Assembly: GCA_018303025.1 (NCBI GenBank)
Contig: JAGVYZ010000046.1
Coordinates: 1 to 34,394, forward strand
Length of the DNA: 34,394 nucleotides
Reading direction: 5' to 3'
Source: Candidatus Woesearchaeota archaeon
Lineage (GTDB): Archaea; Nanobdellota; Nanobdellia; SCGC-AAA011-G17; GW2011-AR20
The translations under genes were made by a program, and so were the position numbers. Shown in pieces: positions 1-9,400 of the stretch (its first letter is position 1; each line of letters starts with the position of its first letter). The notes beneath the pieces are model-generated. The model saw nothing but the letters and a program-made list of their open reading frames with translations. It was not told where the DNA came from and made no database searches.

Positions 1-396
1 ATAGCCCATTCTTTTTGGGAAGCATATGTTGAAGGAAGAGCAGGCTGGGCTAGAAATGCTCAAGGATTTCATATAAAAATTACAGAAAGACTTTCATTAA
101 CAGGTTACCATTTTTTCTTATTTGTAATTGAACTTCCTATGTTATTTGCTTTGCCTTTAGTAGTCAATGGCTGGGACCTAAAAGTTTTCGGCTTGTTAGT
201 TTCTGCATTTTTCTTTGGAACAGTTTTAGAAGATTTTTTCTGGTTTGTAGTAAATCCTTTAGTTAAATTAAATGAATGGAATCCAGATTTTGTAACTTGG
301 TATCCTTGGATTAAATTAGGAAAAATAAAAATTCCTGTATTTTATATTTTAGGTTTAGGAATATCTTATTTGTCATGGTATTTTATCTGGAAATAG
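1..396 (+). CDS. Membrane protein of unknown function (5' truncated)
   Basis: The reading frame is open from base 1, so the ORF-track start at 139 is an internal Met and the true start lies outside the window. About 131 residues are visible. An N-terminal soluble stretch contains 'EGRAGWARNAQGF', followed by roughly three hydrophobic segments (around FFLFVIELPMLFALPLVV, FGLLVSAFFFGTVLEDFFWF and VFYILGLGISYLSWYF). Aromatic residues and Trp are frequent in the loops. I do not recognise the family. It ends 34 bp before the next start and reads in the same direction, but that gene has its own TATA-like box, so co-transcription is uncertain. Confidence 0.75.
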   Translation: MAHSFWEAYVEGRAGWARNAQGFHIKITERLSLTGYHFFLFVIELPMLFALPLVVNGWDLKVFGLLVSAFFFGTVLEDFFWFVVNPLVKLNEWNPDFVTWYPWIKLGKIKIPVFYILGLGISYLSWYFIWK

Positions 397-430
397 TCAT
401 CTTTAAATAAATTACATTCTTTTAAATTAT

Positions 431-848
431 ATGAAAATAGTTTTAATCTCCTGTGTCAGCAAAAAATTAAATAAAAAATCAAAAGCAAAAGATATTTACA
501 TTAGCCCTTTATTTAAGCATAATTTGAATCGCTTATTCTTTAAATCCGGATAAAATTTTCATTTTGTCTGCTAAATATGGCTTATTAAATTTAAATCAGG
601 AGATTGAACCATATAATCAAACCTTAAACAAAATGTCCTCTCTAGAAATTAAGGATTGGTCTATAAACGTGTTAAAAGAATTAAGTAACTTAACAGACAT
701 AAACAATGATGAATTTATCTTTTTAGCAGGGAATAATTATAGGAAATATATTCTTCCTTCAATAAAAAATTATAAAATACCTCTTCAAGGATTAGGCATA
801 GGCAGGCAGTTAAAATTTCTTAAGGAGAAAAATGAGCAATACATGTAA
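431..848 (+). pseudogene. DUF6884-like protein, broken by a frameshift
   Basis: The ORF track shows only the 3' part from 564. An ATG at 431 opens a frame encoding MKIVLISCVSKK...IYISPLFK and stops at 551 (TAA). The +1 frame continues without a gap as DKIFILSAKYGLL...EPYNQTL. Together these give the usual order of DUF6884 proteins: N-terminal 'LISC..KK', 'YiSplF', 'ILSAKYGLL' and 'PY..TL'. Skipping one base at about 548 (TCC-g-GAT) restores about 139 residues. A TATA-like CTTTAAATAA lies about 26 nt before the ATG. The gene overlaps the next start by 17 nt, which suggests translational coupling. The break may be a real mutation or a sequencing error; the function of the family is unknown to me. 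Confidence 0.65.
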
Positions 849-1467
849 TCATCTCCATAATCTATTCAATTCTCTCCCTAAACACAAATTTCCATTTAAT
901 ATAAACGAGATTCCATTAAATGGAATATACATCTTATTTGAAAAAAATGAATTAGCTCATAATACCAACAGGATAGTCAGAATAGGAACTCATACAGGAA
1001 ATAACCAATTAATATCCAGATTAAACCAGCATTTTGTTAATGAAAACAAAGACAGAAGCATTTTCAGGAAGAATATTGGAAGAGCATTATTAAATAAAAA
1101 TAATGATTCTTTCTTAAAATCCTGGGAACTAGATTTAACAACAAAGGCATCCAGAATTCTAAACAACCCCATAGATTTTAATAAACAAAAACAAGTAGAA
1201 AAAGAAGTAACAAAATACATTCAGGAAAATTTCTCATTTGCTGTTTTTGAAGTCAAGAACAAGGAAGAAAGATTAAAATTAGAATCAAAAATTATTTCTA
1301 CAATTTCACAATGCAATGAATGCAAGCCTTCTTTAAACTGGTTAGGTTTATTCTCTCCAAAAGAAAAAATAAGAAATAGTGGTTTATGGCTAGTTAATGA
1401 ATTAAATAAAGAACCTCTTTCTGAAAAAGAATTATTTAATATATCCACCTTTTTGCAGGTTCCATAA
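832..1467 (+). CDS. GIY-YIG-like nuclease-fold protein
   Basis: This 211-residue protein has the layout of a GIY-YIG domain: 'GIYILFE' near residue 31, then 'RIVRIGTHTG' in the place of the YIG strand (Tyr replaced by Arg), 'LISRLNQH' supplying the conserved helix Arg, and 'KLESKIIS' near residue 150 supplying the likely metal-binding Glu. The degenerate second motif means nuclease activity is uncertain. It overlaps the DUF6884-like gene by 17 nt (ATGAGC...TAA), so the two form a coupled pair. Its 3' end overlaps the convergent ABC exporter gene by 36 nt. A role in DNA metabolism or defence is possible but is only inference. Confidence 0.6.
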   Translation: MSNTCNHLHNLFNSLPKHKFPFNINEIPLNGIYILFEKNELAHNTNRIVRIGTHTGNNQLISRLNQHFVNENKDRSIFRKNIGRALLNKNNDSFLKSWELDLTTKASRILNNPIDFNKQKQVEKEVTKYIQENFSFAVFEVKNKEERLKLESKIISTISQCNECKPSLNWLGLFSPKEKIRNSGLWLVNELNKEPLSEKELFNISTFLQVP

Positions 1468-3209
1468 TTTCTTATACTCTCCTTCTAAATTAATCAAATC
1501 TTCATGTTTTCCAATTTGCACTATTTTTCCTTCTTTCATAACAATGATTCTGTCAGCTCTCATTATAGTGGAAAGTCTATGTGCTATAATAATCGAAGTT
1601 CTTCCTTTCATTAATTCCTGCAAATCTTTCTGAATTTCAAATTCAGTTTCAGAATCCAATGAAGAAGTAGCTTCATCTAAAACTAAAACTTTCTTATCAG
1701 CTAAAATAGCTCGAGCAATAGAAACTCTTTGTTTTTCTCCTCCACTTAATTTAATTCCCCTCTCCCCAACAATAGTATTTTCTTTTTTAGGAAATTTCTC
1801 AATAATTTTGTCTAATTGTGAAAATTTAATAGCTTTTATTACATCATTATGAATAGAATCAGGTCTTGAAAATGTAATATTATTGTAAACAGTATCATCA
1901 AATAAAATACATTCCTGTGGTACAATAGCCATTTCTCCTCTTAATGATTCCTGCCTGAAATCTTTAATATTTTTTCCATCAATTAAAATTTCTCCTGAAT
2001 TAACATCATAAAATCTATAAAGAAGTTTAACTAAAGTAGATTTTCCAGAACCAGAATGCCCAACTAAGGCAATTTTTTCATTTTTATTAATTTTTAAGTT
2101 AAAATTTTTAAAAATGCTTCTTTTTCCATAATCAAAAGAAATATTTCTAAATTCAATCTCTCCTTTTTTTATTTCTAACTCAGCTGCATTTTCTTTATCT
2201 TTAACCTCTCTCTCAATTTTTCCATAAGCAAACAAATCATTGAAAATTGTCTCATTCCCCACATAAATCCAAATAATGGACCTAACAATCCAGAGAATAT
2301 TGTATAAATAAAAACAATGGTCCCTATTCCCATCTCATTATTCATTAATTTAACAATTGAAAAATAGACTAAGCAAAAAGTTCCAATCCCTATTATTATT
2401 GCCTGTCCAGAGTCAAACCATCTGAAGTAATCCCAATGATTAATAAAAGCATCTCGAGTATTTTTTGTTAATTTAGAAAATTTATTTTTTATATAATCTT
2501 CTTTACCAAAATATTTAATTGAATCAATATTAGTAAAAATATCAGAAATATTTGCTTTTTCAATATCCTCAGCCTCATTAGCTTTCAAGCTTGCACCTTG
2601 TTGCAACATCTGGTTATACAAACTATAAGAGATAAAAGTTATAACTGTTAAACCTATAATTAATGCAGATAATTTGTCTAATAATATCAAAGAACTGCTT
2701 ATTATTATCAATTGAAAGATTAAAGGAGCTAAATTGAATGTTATTGCATCAGTCATCTTTTCCATAGCTCTCCCGCCTCTTGTTAATCTAGAAATCAAGC
2801 TACCTGTTTTATGAGTTGTATGAAAACTGTGCGATAATCCAATGATATGGCTAAAGAATTTTCTTTTTAATTCAACAATGATATTTGCTTCTATTCTATT
2901 AATAAAATGAAGGTAAAACCATCTGTTTATAGTTCTAATTATGATAATGCCTATATAAACTAATGCAGCTATAAGCAATATTTTAGTAAATATATTATAA
3001 TCTAAACCGCCTTCTGAAAACTTAGTTCCATTATCAATAATAATCTTTAAAATATACTTTTCAGTAACTTGCAAAGCTTCAAATAAAAAAACCAAGCTTA
3101 AGATAACAAAAAATAAAATCTTGTACTTGCTTAGAAACTCCCAGTAAATTCCTAAATTGTATTTGAAATCTATCTTCAAATCTATCTTCTCTTCTTTGGG
3201 CTTTTTCAT
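1432..3209 (-). pseudogene. ABC-type exporter (fused permease and ATPase) with a frameshift
   Basis: Two ORFs (3209-2175 and 2262-1432) overlap in different frames and together form one half-transporter of about 595 residues, the usual length of MsbA/ABCB-type exporters. The N part has several membrane helices and the coupling region. The C part has Walker A GHSGSGKST, Q-loop VPQE, signature LSGGEKQR, Walker B VLVLDEATS and H-loop IAHRLS. The join is near 2240: frame 1 reads FMWGMRQFS, and adding one A lets it continue as NDLFAYGKIEREV in frame 2. Apart from this, all motifs are intact. It may be a recent pseudogene, a sequencing error, or two polypeptides. Substrate unknown. Confidence 0.8.
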
Positions 3210-3242
3210 ATTTGTAAATAAAAATGGACGCTGTGGGACTTT

Positions 3243-3315
3243 CCGAAGCTTTATTTTCTTTCTTCAAGGTGTTCTTTTCCCCGAAGGCTTTTCTTACAAG
3301 AAAAAAGCTTCTTTT
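3243..3315. repeat. Dispersed GAAG-hairpin repeat, copy A
   Basis: This region contains CCGAAGCTTTATTTTC and TTTTCCCCGAAGGCTTTTCT, followed by a complementary arm AGAAAAAAGCTTC. The 20-mer at 3275-3294 recurs exactly at 10695-10714, and a close variant occurs at 27470-27510. It lies directly against the broken end of a tRNA-like sequence and upstream of the ABC exporter start. Confidence 0.7.
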
Positions 3316-3392
3316 GAACCCACGATCCCTCCCTATTTAGACTATGATTGTTTGCTAAGGGAAGATTCTAACCGAGCTAAACTAAGCGCCCC
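3313..3392 (-). tRNA. tRNA-like remnant lacking its 3' end
   Basis: On the minus strand the sequence starts with a GGGCGCT acceptor-like strand, then TA, a D-arm (GTTT/GAAT stem with AGCTCGGTTA loop), an anticodon stem TTCCC/GGGAG enclosing 25 nt (enough for a 7-nt loop plus an 18-nt intron), a variable region ending in C48, and the T-stem GTGGG with TTCAAA. The 3' T-stem and 3' acceptor strands are missing. Instead the sequence runs into repeat copy A at AGAAGC. I cannot assign the anticodon with confidence. It is most likely a remnant of a tRNA gene broken at the T-loop. A tRNA with unusual rearranged exons is less likely. Confidence 0.4.
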
Positions 3393-3430
3393 TATAAATA
3401 AAAGAAAAATTATGCCTTAAAAATCTATCT

Positions 3431-6400
3431 TTATTCTGTTTTCTTACTACAAATAATCCATATGACAATTCCCACAATCAAAATAATAAATATTCCTGCA
3501 AGAATAAATAAGTAATTATAATTTTTTGGTGGAGTTTTCGCAGGTATATCTATTGTAATTAATAGATTAGTATCATCCACATCAAAATCAATACAGTCCG
3601 GACCTAAACCATAACCATCTTCATCTCTATCAACACATTCTCCTTCTTGAAAGCAAGACTTTGTTTCTCTAGGCTGTCCGCTTTCGCTCATGCAATTATT
3701 CAAATCAACACAAACAAGTTTTTGAAAATGATTTTTGCATGGTCCAAACTGGCAGTTTCCCCAATTAGGAACACACTCACTTTCTTTAACTGCATTGCCT
3801 GAAATTAAAGAATAAAAAACATTATTCAAAAAAGTTTTTTCTGCACTAATGCGTTTGATACTCATTCCTGTTGCAATTGATCCTCCTCCGCTTCCGCTAC
3901 TTCCGTCAGAGCTTCCTTGAGAAGGCTCATTGATAGGAACTGTTACTGGAGTTTCTATAGGAATCTTTTCAATTTCTTCATTTTCTATTTGATCTTCATT
4001 AGGATTAAATTTCAATGCAATTGCCTCAATCTTCATTCCAATCCCAGATGTCCATGCGTAAATCATAGTTAATGTCTCTACATTTCCATCAGAAAACCAT
4101 CTTGTGCTATCATAAGCATCAAGATAAAAATTATCAAAATCAACCCATTCAACATTGCATTTATCTTCTGAAAAATTAAAGTCCGTGCAATAAACAAATT
4201 TAATTTCACGTTCATCAACTGACTCAAGATTAAGACCCCATTCAGAAAAATAATTTATAGGAACATCAAGAGACACTTCTTTCACTTTTATGTCAGACGT
4301 ATCCTCAAATTTATTTACAAAGACAGCATAATACTCTCCGGAGTCATTTGTTTTATTGTAAAATTCAGATATCAAATTCATTTCTTGTTTAAATGAAGAA
4401 TCAAAGAGCATTTGTGCACGAACCCGGTTTTCTCCATATCTTACATCCATATCAAACCGTTCTCCATTAGATAAATTCGGATATTCTGCATAAATTCCAT
4501 CATCTCTTGCTTCAGTATAACCGCGCCAGTCAGGAAAATAAATATCCCTAAAAACTCTGTTGTTTTCTTTATCAAAGATATTAATTTTTCCTTCAATAAA
4601 ATCATAAATACGAACTTCTTTCTCAACAACATTGTTTTCTTTATCTACATCATCTGCAATTAATTCAATCTTTAAATTATGTAATCCTATTTCTTCAGGA
4701 ATCCAATTATAATCATGCCCTAAGTTCATTCCTGATTCAAGATTATCAAAAGTATAAGTTTCCAGTGTCTTTCCATTATCACTTATGTTTAAAATCACAT
4801 TTTGGATATTTTTATTTCCATAATTCATTACAGATATCTGAATATGATTAGCTTGGTTTTTTATAGGATATTTTACCATATAATACTCCAAAGCAACATC
4901 TGCACCATCAACTTTTACATTTGTATAAATCTCATCAATATTATTTTCAATGTTTTGGTCTTCATTTTCTCTTAACCTTTCATTAACACTAACATTTGCA
5001 ACAATCTTTGTGTAACCTTTATTTTCAGGAGTCCATGGAACAATTACATCTTTTGAATTAAGAATTTCTCCTTTAGGAGCATAAACTTTTATTTTTACTT
5101 TTCCAACTGCACCAGCAAATGCTGCGGGCGAATTGCTTTCTAAAACCTCTATTCCAACACCATTAATCAAAACTATTCCTTGTGACTGGCTTACATATAA
5201 ACTATCGCTTTCGCTATTTTTTGTTACAGCAATATTTGAATAAACCCTATGATCTCCGCCAATATAAGAATCTGTTAATTCAATTTCATATTCTTCATTA
5301 TTCACGGTTATTGTTTCTTTTGGATTGTTGTCATCTAATTCCAGCTCCTGCAACTCTTCACAAAGGTCTAAACGGATAAAATTATCTCCAGAATTAGCAT
5401 TGCCTGTAAATGCTTTTATCTTGTAAGGTATACCCAAAAGATTGAATTTTTTTGTGCCATCAGCATTAAGAAGTACAGAATAACTTCCAAAGTCTGATCT
5501 TAATTCAACGCGATTATATGTATTAACACTGGTTATTTCTGTAGGAATTACCGCAACTTTGATTTTTCTTTCTCCATTAAAATCTTTCAAAATAAATTCA
5601 TCTCCTTCCTTCAGATTCAAACTGCAAGCATCAGGCCGATAATCTAAATTTCCGAGATTTTCAGAATAAATTAATCTTTCTTCACTTTTATCTTCATTAA
5701 TGTCATATACTGAAAGATTTACTTGCTGCGCAATCCTGTTTCCATAATTATTAACTCTCAATTTTATCTCTCCTGCTTCTCCAACAAAGTATTCTTGGTT
5801 ATATCCTGAGAAAGCAACATTAACATCAGGCCCAGCTGCTATTGCATCCCAATACATTTTAAGAATATTATTTTCCAAATTTATATCCTTGCTTGAATTA
5901 ACAACAAAAGCAAGTGTAAACATGCCTGATTTTTGAGGAGTAAACTCAAACTCTAAATTATTGTAATTGAGAGGGCAATTTACACAACCAAGTCCTCCAA
6001 GATTTCGTGATTGTTTTGTTTCTATAAGTTCAAAATTGCAACCCTTTGGATTTTCAAAATTACAGAAGTCAGAAGAATAATACATTGAAACATTCACATT
6101 TTCAGCTTCTTCATTTCCAACATTTTCAATCATCACTTGTATCCGAGTACTCATGTCTTTGATAAAAGCTAAATTATAATTATTTTCATAAATTCTTAAA
6201 TCCGGTCCAGACTCTTTAATTCTAATTATATTAAAGTATTCATTGTTGGATTTAATTTGATCTTCTGATTGAAGTTTCATTCTTATAATATATTGTCCTG
6301 GCTCTTTGTTTAATATGGCTTTGAAGTTTTCATTATAATAACCATCGAAATAATTTTTGCTAACATCTATTTCATCAACATAGCCCTGTCTGACTAACTC

Positions 6401-9400
6401 ATATTGACAATTTTTTCTTTTACTCCAATCATTTAAACTGCAATCATCTGAATTATCAGAAGGTTTTGCAACTTCCATTGACCAGCTTAAATGGGATAAT
6501 TTTTCTTTACCTTTGTTAACTATTTGAACTGAAAATTGAGCTTCTTTCCCAGAATAAATTTCATAAGGAATAAAACCATAAATTTGTGCATCTTTTGTAG
6601 GTTGAACATACTTGCCTTGCCATAACAGATTATCATTTTCATTTGCATCATTATCAATTATTGCTTTTGCTCTAATTCCGTTTCCTCCCACTTTTCCAAT
6701 AAACTTAAATTCAACAATCTTTGATTCAAATGGAGCCAAGTTAATTCTTTGTATTTCTTCATTATGTATGTCTTGTCCATAATTTTTATACTGGAGATTT
6801 AAATCAACTGCTTCTCGAGTTTTTCCTTTGTTTTTTATAGCAATTAAGGCTATATTCTCTTTGTCTATTTCTATATCCGGAATTGTAATTGATTGAACAG
6901 CAACATCATTCAGAGGAATATATCTCATGGCATCTTCTTTTTTAACTAAAATTCTTGCATCAAAATCATCCAATTCAACCGATGAAACAGGAGCACTAAA
7001 TGTTCCATCAGATTCTAATGGAAAATATTCGCTTTCAAGTTGCATACTTACTTTTTTTTCTGAAAATTGTTCAGGCCTCACAAGCACTAATGCATTTTCA
7101 AATTCTCTTGCAAAAATTCCTGCTGTTTCAGGCAAACTGCCCTCAACTAAAGAAACATCATCAAACCATGCAGTGCCTTTCCCATTATAAATCATTAAAG
7201 CAATATAAGAGCCATCAACATTATTTCCTGTTCTAAAACTTCCTGAAATTGTTGTCCAATCATGTGTTCCTGGACCAGGACCATTATAGTAAACATTGCC
7301 CTGCGATTCAGGTATATTAAAATAAATAGTAGCTCCTGGATTCACTTCTGCTCCAAGATTAGTAATCCATTCTATTGGTCTTGACTCTAAATTTTCTGTT
7401 TTAATCCTTGCGCTGAATGAATAAACACTATTTGGCTTTAATTCCAAGGATTGGTAAATCCCGCCAGTTTCCATGTTCTCGCCAGTAGAATAAACTTTCA
7501 CTGCTTTACTGCCAGATAAAATTTCAGAATTATAAGCAAAATTCTGAGACCACCACTCAAGTTTTTTCCAGTTTTTAATTTCATTATTCTCTGTTTCTTC
7601 AAAACCAGAATTTTTTATTAAATTATTTTGATTTAAATTTTGTGCATCTTCACTTGGAATAAAATAAAAATCTCCTAAAGGTTTTCCGACATTGAATTTA
7701 ATTGCATCAAACCAATAGTTTTCAGGCCGGCCATAATCTCTTGCATCCTGATATGAAAAATAGGTGCAGTTGTTAGAAATCAAATAATATCTGGCTAAAG
7801 CATAAATTCTTTTTTCTTCTGTATTTCCTGTTTTAATATTGGCTAATGTCGATATATCATAAGTTAATCTTTCTTTGCCAAGAGCCTGAGAATCCGCTTT
7901 AAGAAAAATTACTTTGTTATTTTGACATGCTTTCTCAAAATTATCAGCCACTTTTTTCAAAAAAACAGGATTGTCATACATAGAATTTCCATAAGTAATA
8001 TACCCTTCAAATAATGTTCCCATAGGAGAGTCATCTGAAAATTTATTGAAAATATATCCTGCATTAAGGGTTATCAGTTTATCTGGAAAATTTTGCTGAA
8101 GTCGTTCATATAAAGAAATTTTGTTTTTAATATATTCCTCTTGGGAATTTCCTGGATATTCCAAAATATAACTCCCGCCGCCTCCACCGCTAAAAACATC
8201 CATTACTCTTAAATCAGAATCATCCAAAAAAAAGCTGTCTACATTATAATTTTGAGAAATATGGTTAACATAATAATTAGCATAATCCCTAAAAAAGCTG
8301 TCTTGATGATTAAACATCCATGTATCTGCCATATATTGAGTAGCTAATCTGCTTTGCCATTTGAATCTTGCAGTTGCTTGTGGATTGACTAGATTTGAAA
8401 ATTCAGCATCATCAACAAATCCATCTTTATTTTTATCATTCATTTCATCCCAGCCCCAAAATGTTATCCTCGTGTCATCTTCGCGATAGTATTCTCCGCT
8501 AATTGCAGGGTCAGTAATTACTATAAATCCAAATACAATATCTCCTCCATAATTATGAGTTTGTAATAAAGGGCCTTCAGTTAAACTTAGCGGACATTTA
8601 ATTTTAATCCAGTACAAGTAATCATTATTAACTTTATTTTTCTTCCAGTCTGTAGGAGGATAAAAAGCCATTTTTCCCTTTTTAATAAAATTTTCAGTTG
8701 TATCTTCTTTAACATCTAATTTTTTCCATTCATTGCCATTCCAGTATTCTAAATTAATTTCAAAATTACTGCCAGCACTCTTGAGAACATTCCAGTTTAT
8801 TTCTTGAAATTTTCCTAAATTTCCTATGTATATCTCATCTCCTGAAGAAGAACACAAAGGAATATATTCGTCACCCTGCACAGAAACGCCTTTGCCATAA
8901 TATGACTTTATGCTGATATCGTAAAAATTCTGATTCTGCTTAACATAAATCCTAAAAAATTTATCTATTAGTGCTCTCCTATATCCTTCTTCGGGAATTT
9001 CTGTGTAAGAACCCAGATATCTTCTATCAATAGTTATATCCTTTGAAAGATGCAAAAATGCCCTTTCTGAATCCTCATTTTTTTCTTCAGCATAATTTAA
9101 GAGAAAAGGGGTATCTACATATTCGTTAAATTGCGAGAGAGTCAAGTCCAGATAATAAGAAATAATAAACTCCTTGTCTAATCCCTGCCCTTTTTGTATG
9201 CTAGTTTTACCAATTACAAAATCAAATAAAGGGTTAATAGAATAAATGTCAGAAAGAGTAATCTCTCTAAAAAGCATAGCAAAAGTCTTTATATGCGAAA
9301 ACTTATTTTTTATCGGGTTTATCTTTGTAAGGTCAGAATGCTTTTCTAAACCTGCAGTACATGCTCCGTCTTGGCAAATTTCTCCTTTATCAGAGCAATT

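Noticed and set aside
2175-2262. Programmed frameshift in the ABC exporter
   Set aside because: There is no slippery run like that in the IS630 transposase at the join, and the family does not use frameshifting. A mutation or sequencing error is more likely.
3157-3420. 87-aa plus-strand ORF
   Set aside because: It is read from the antisense of the ABC exporter start, repeat copy A and the tRNA-like remnant. It has no coherent protein pattern.
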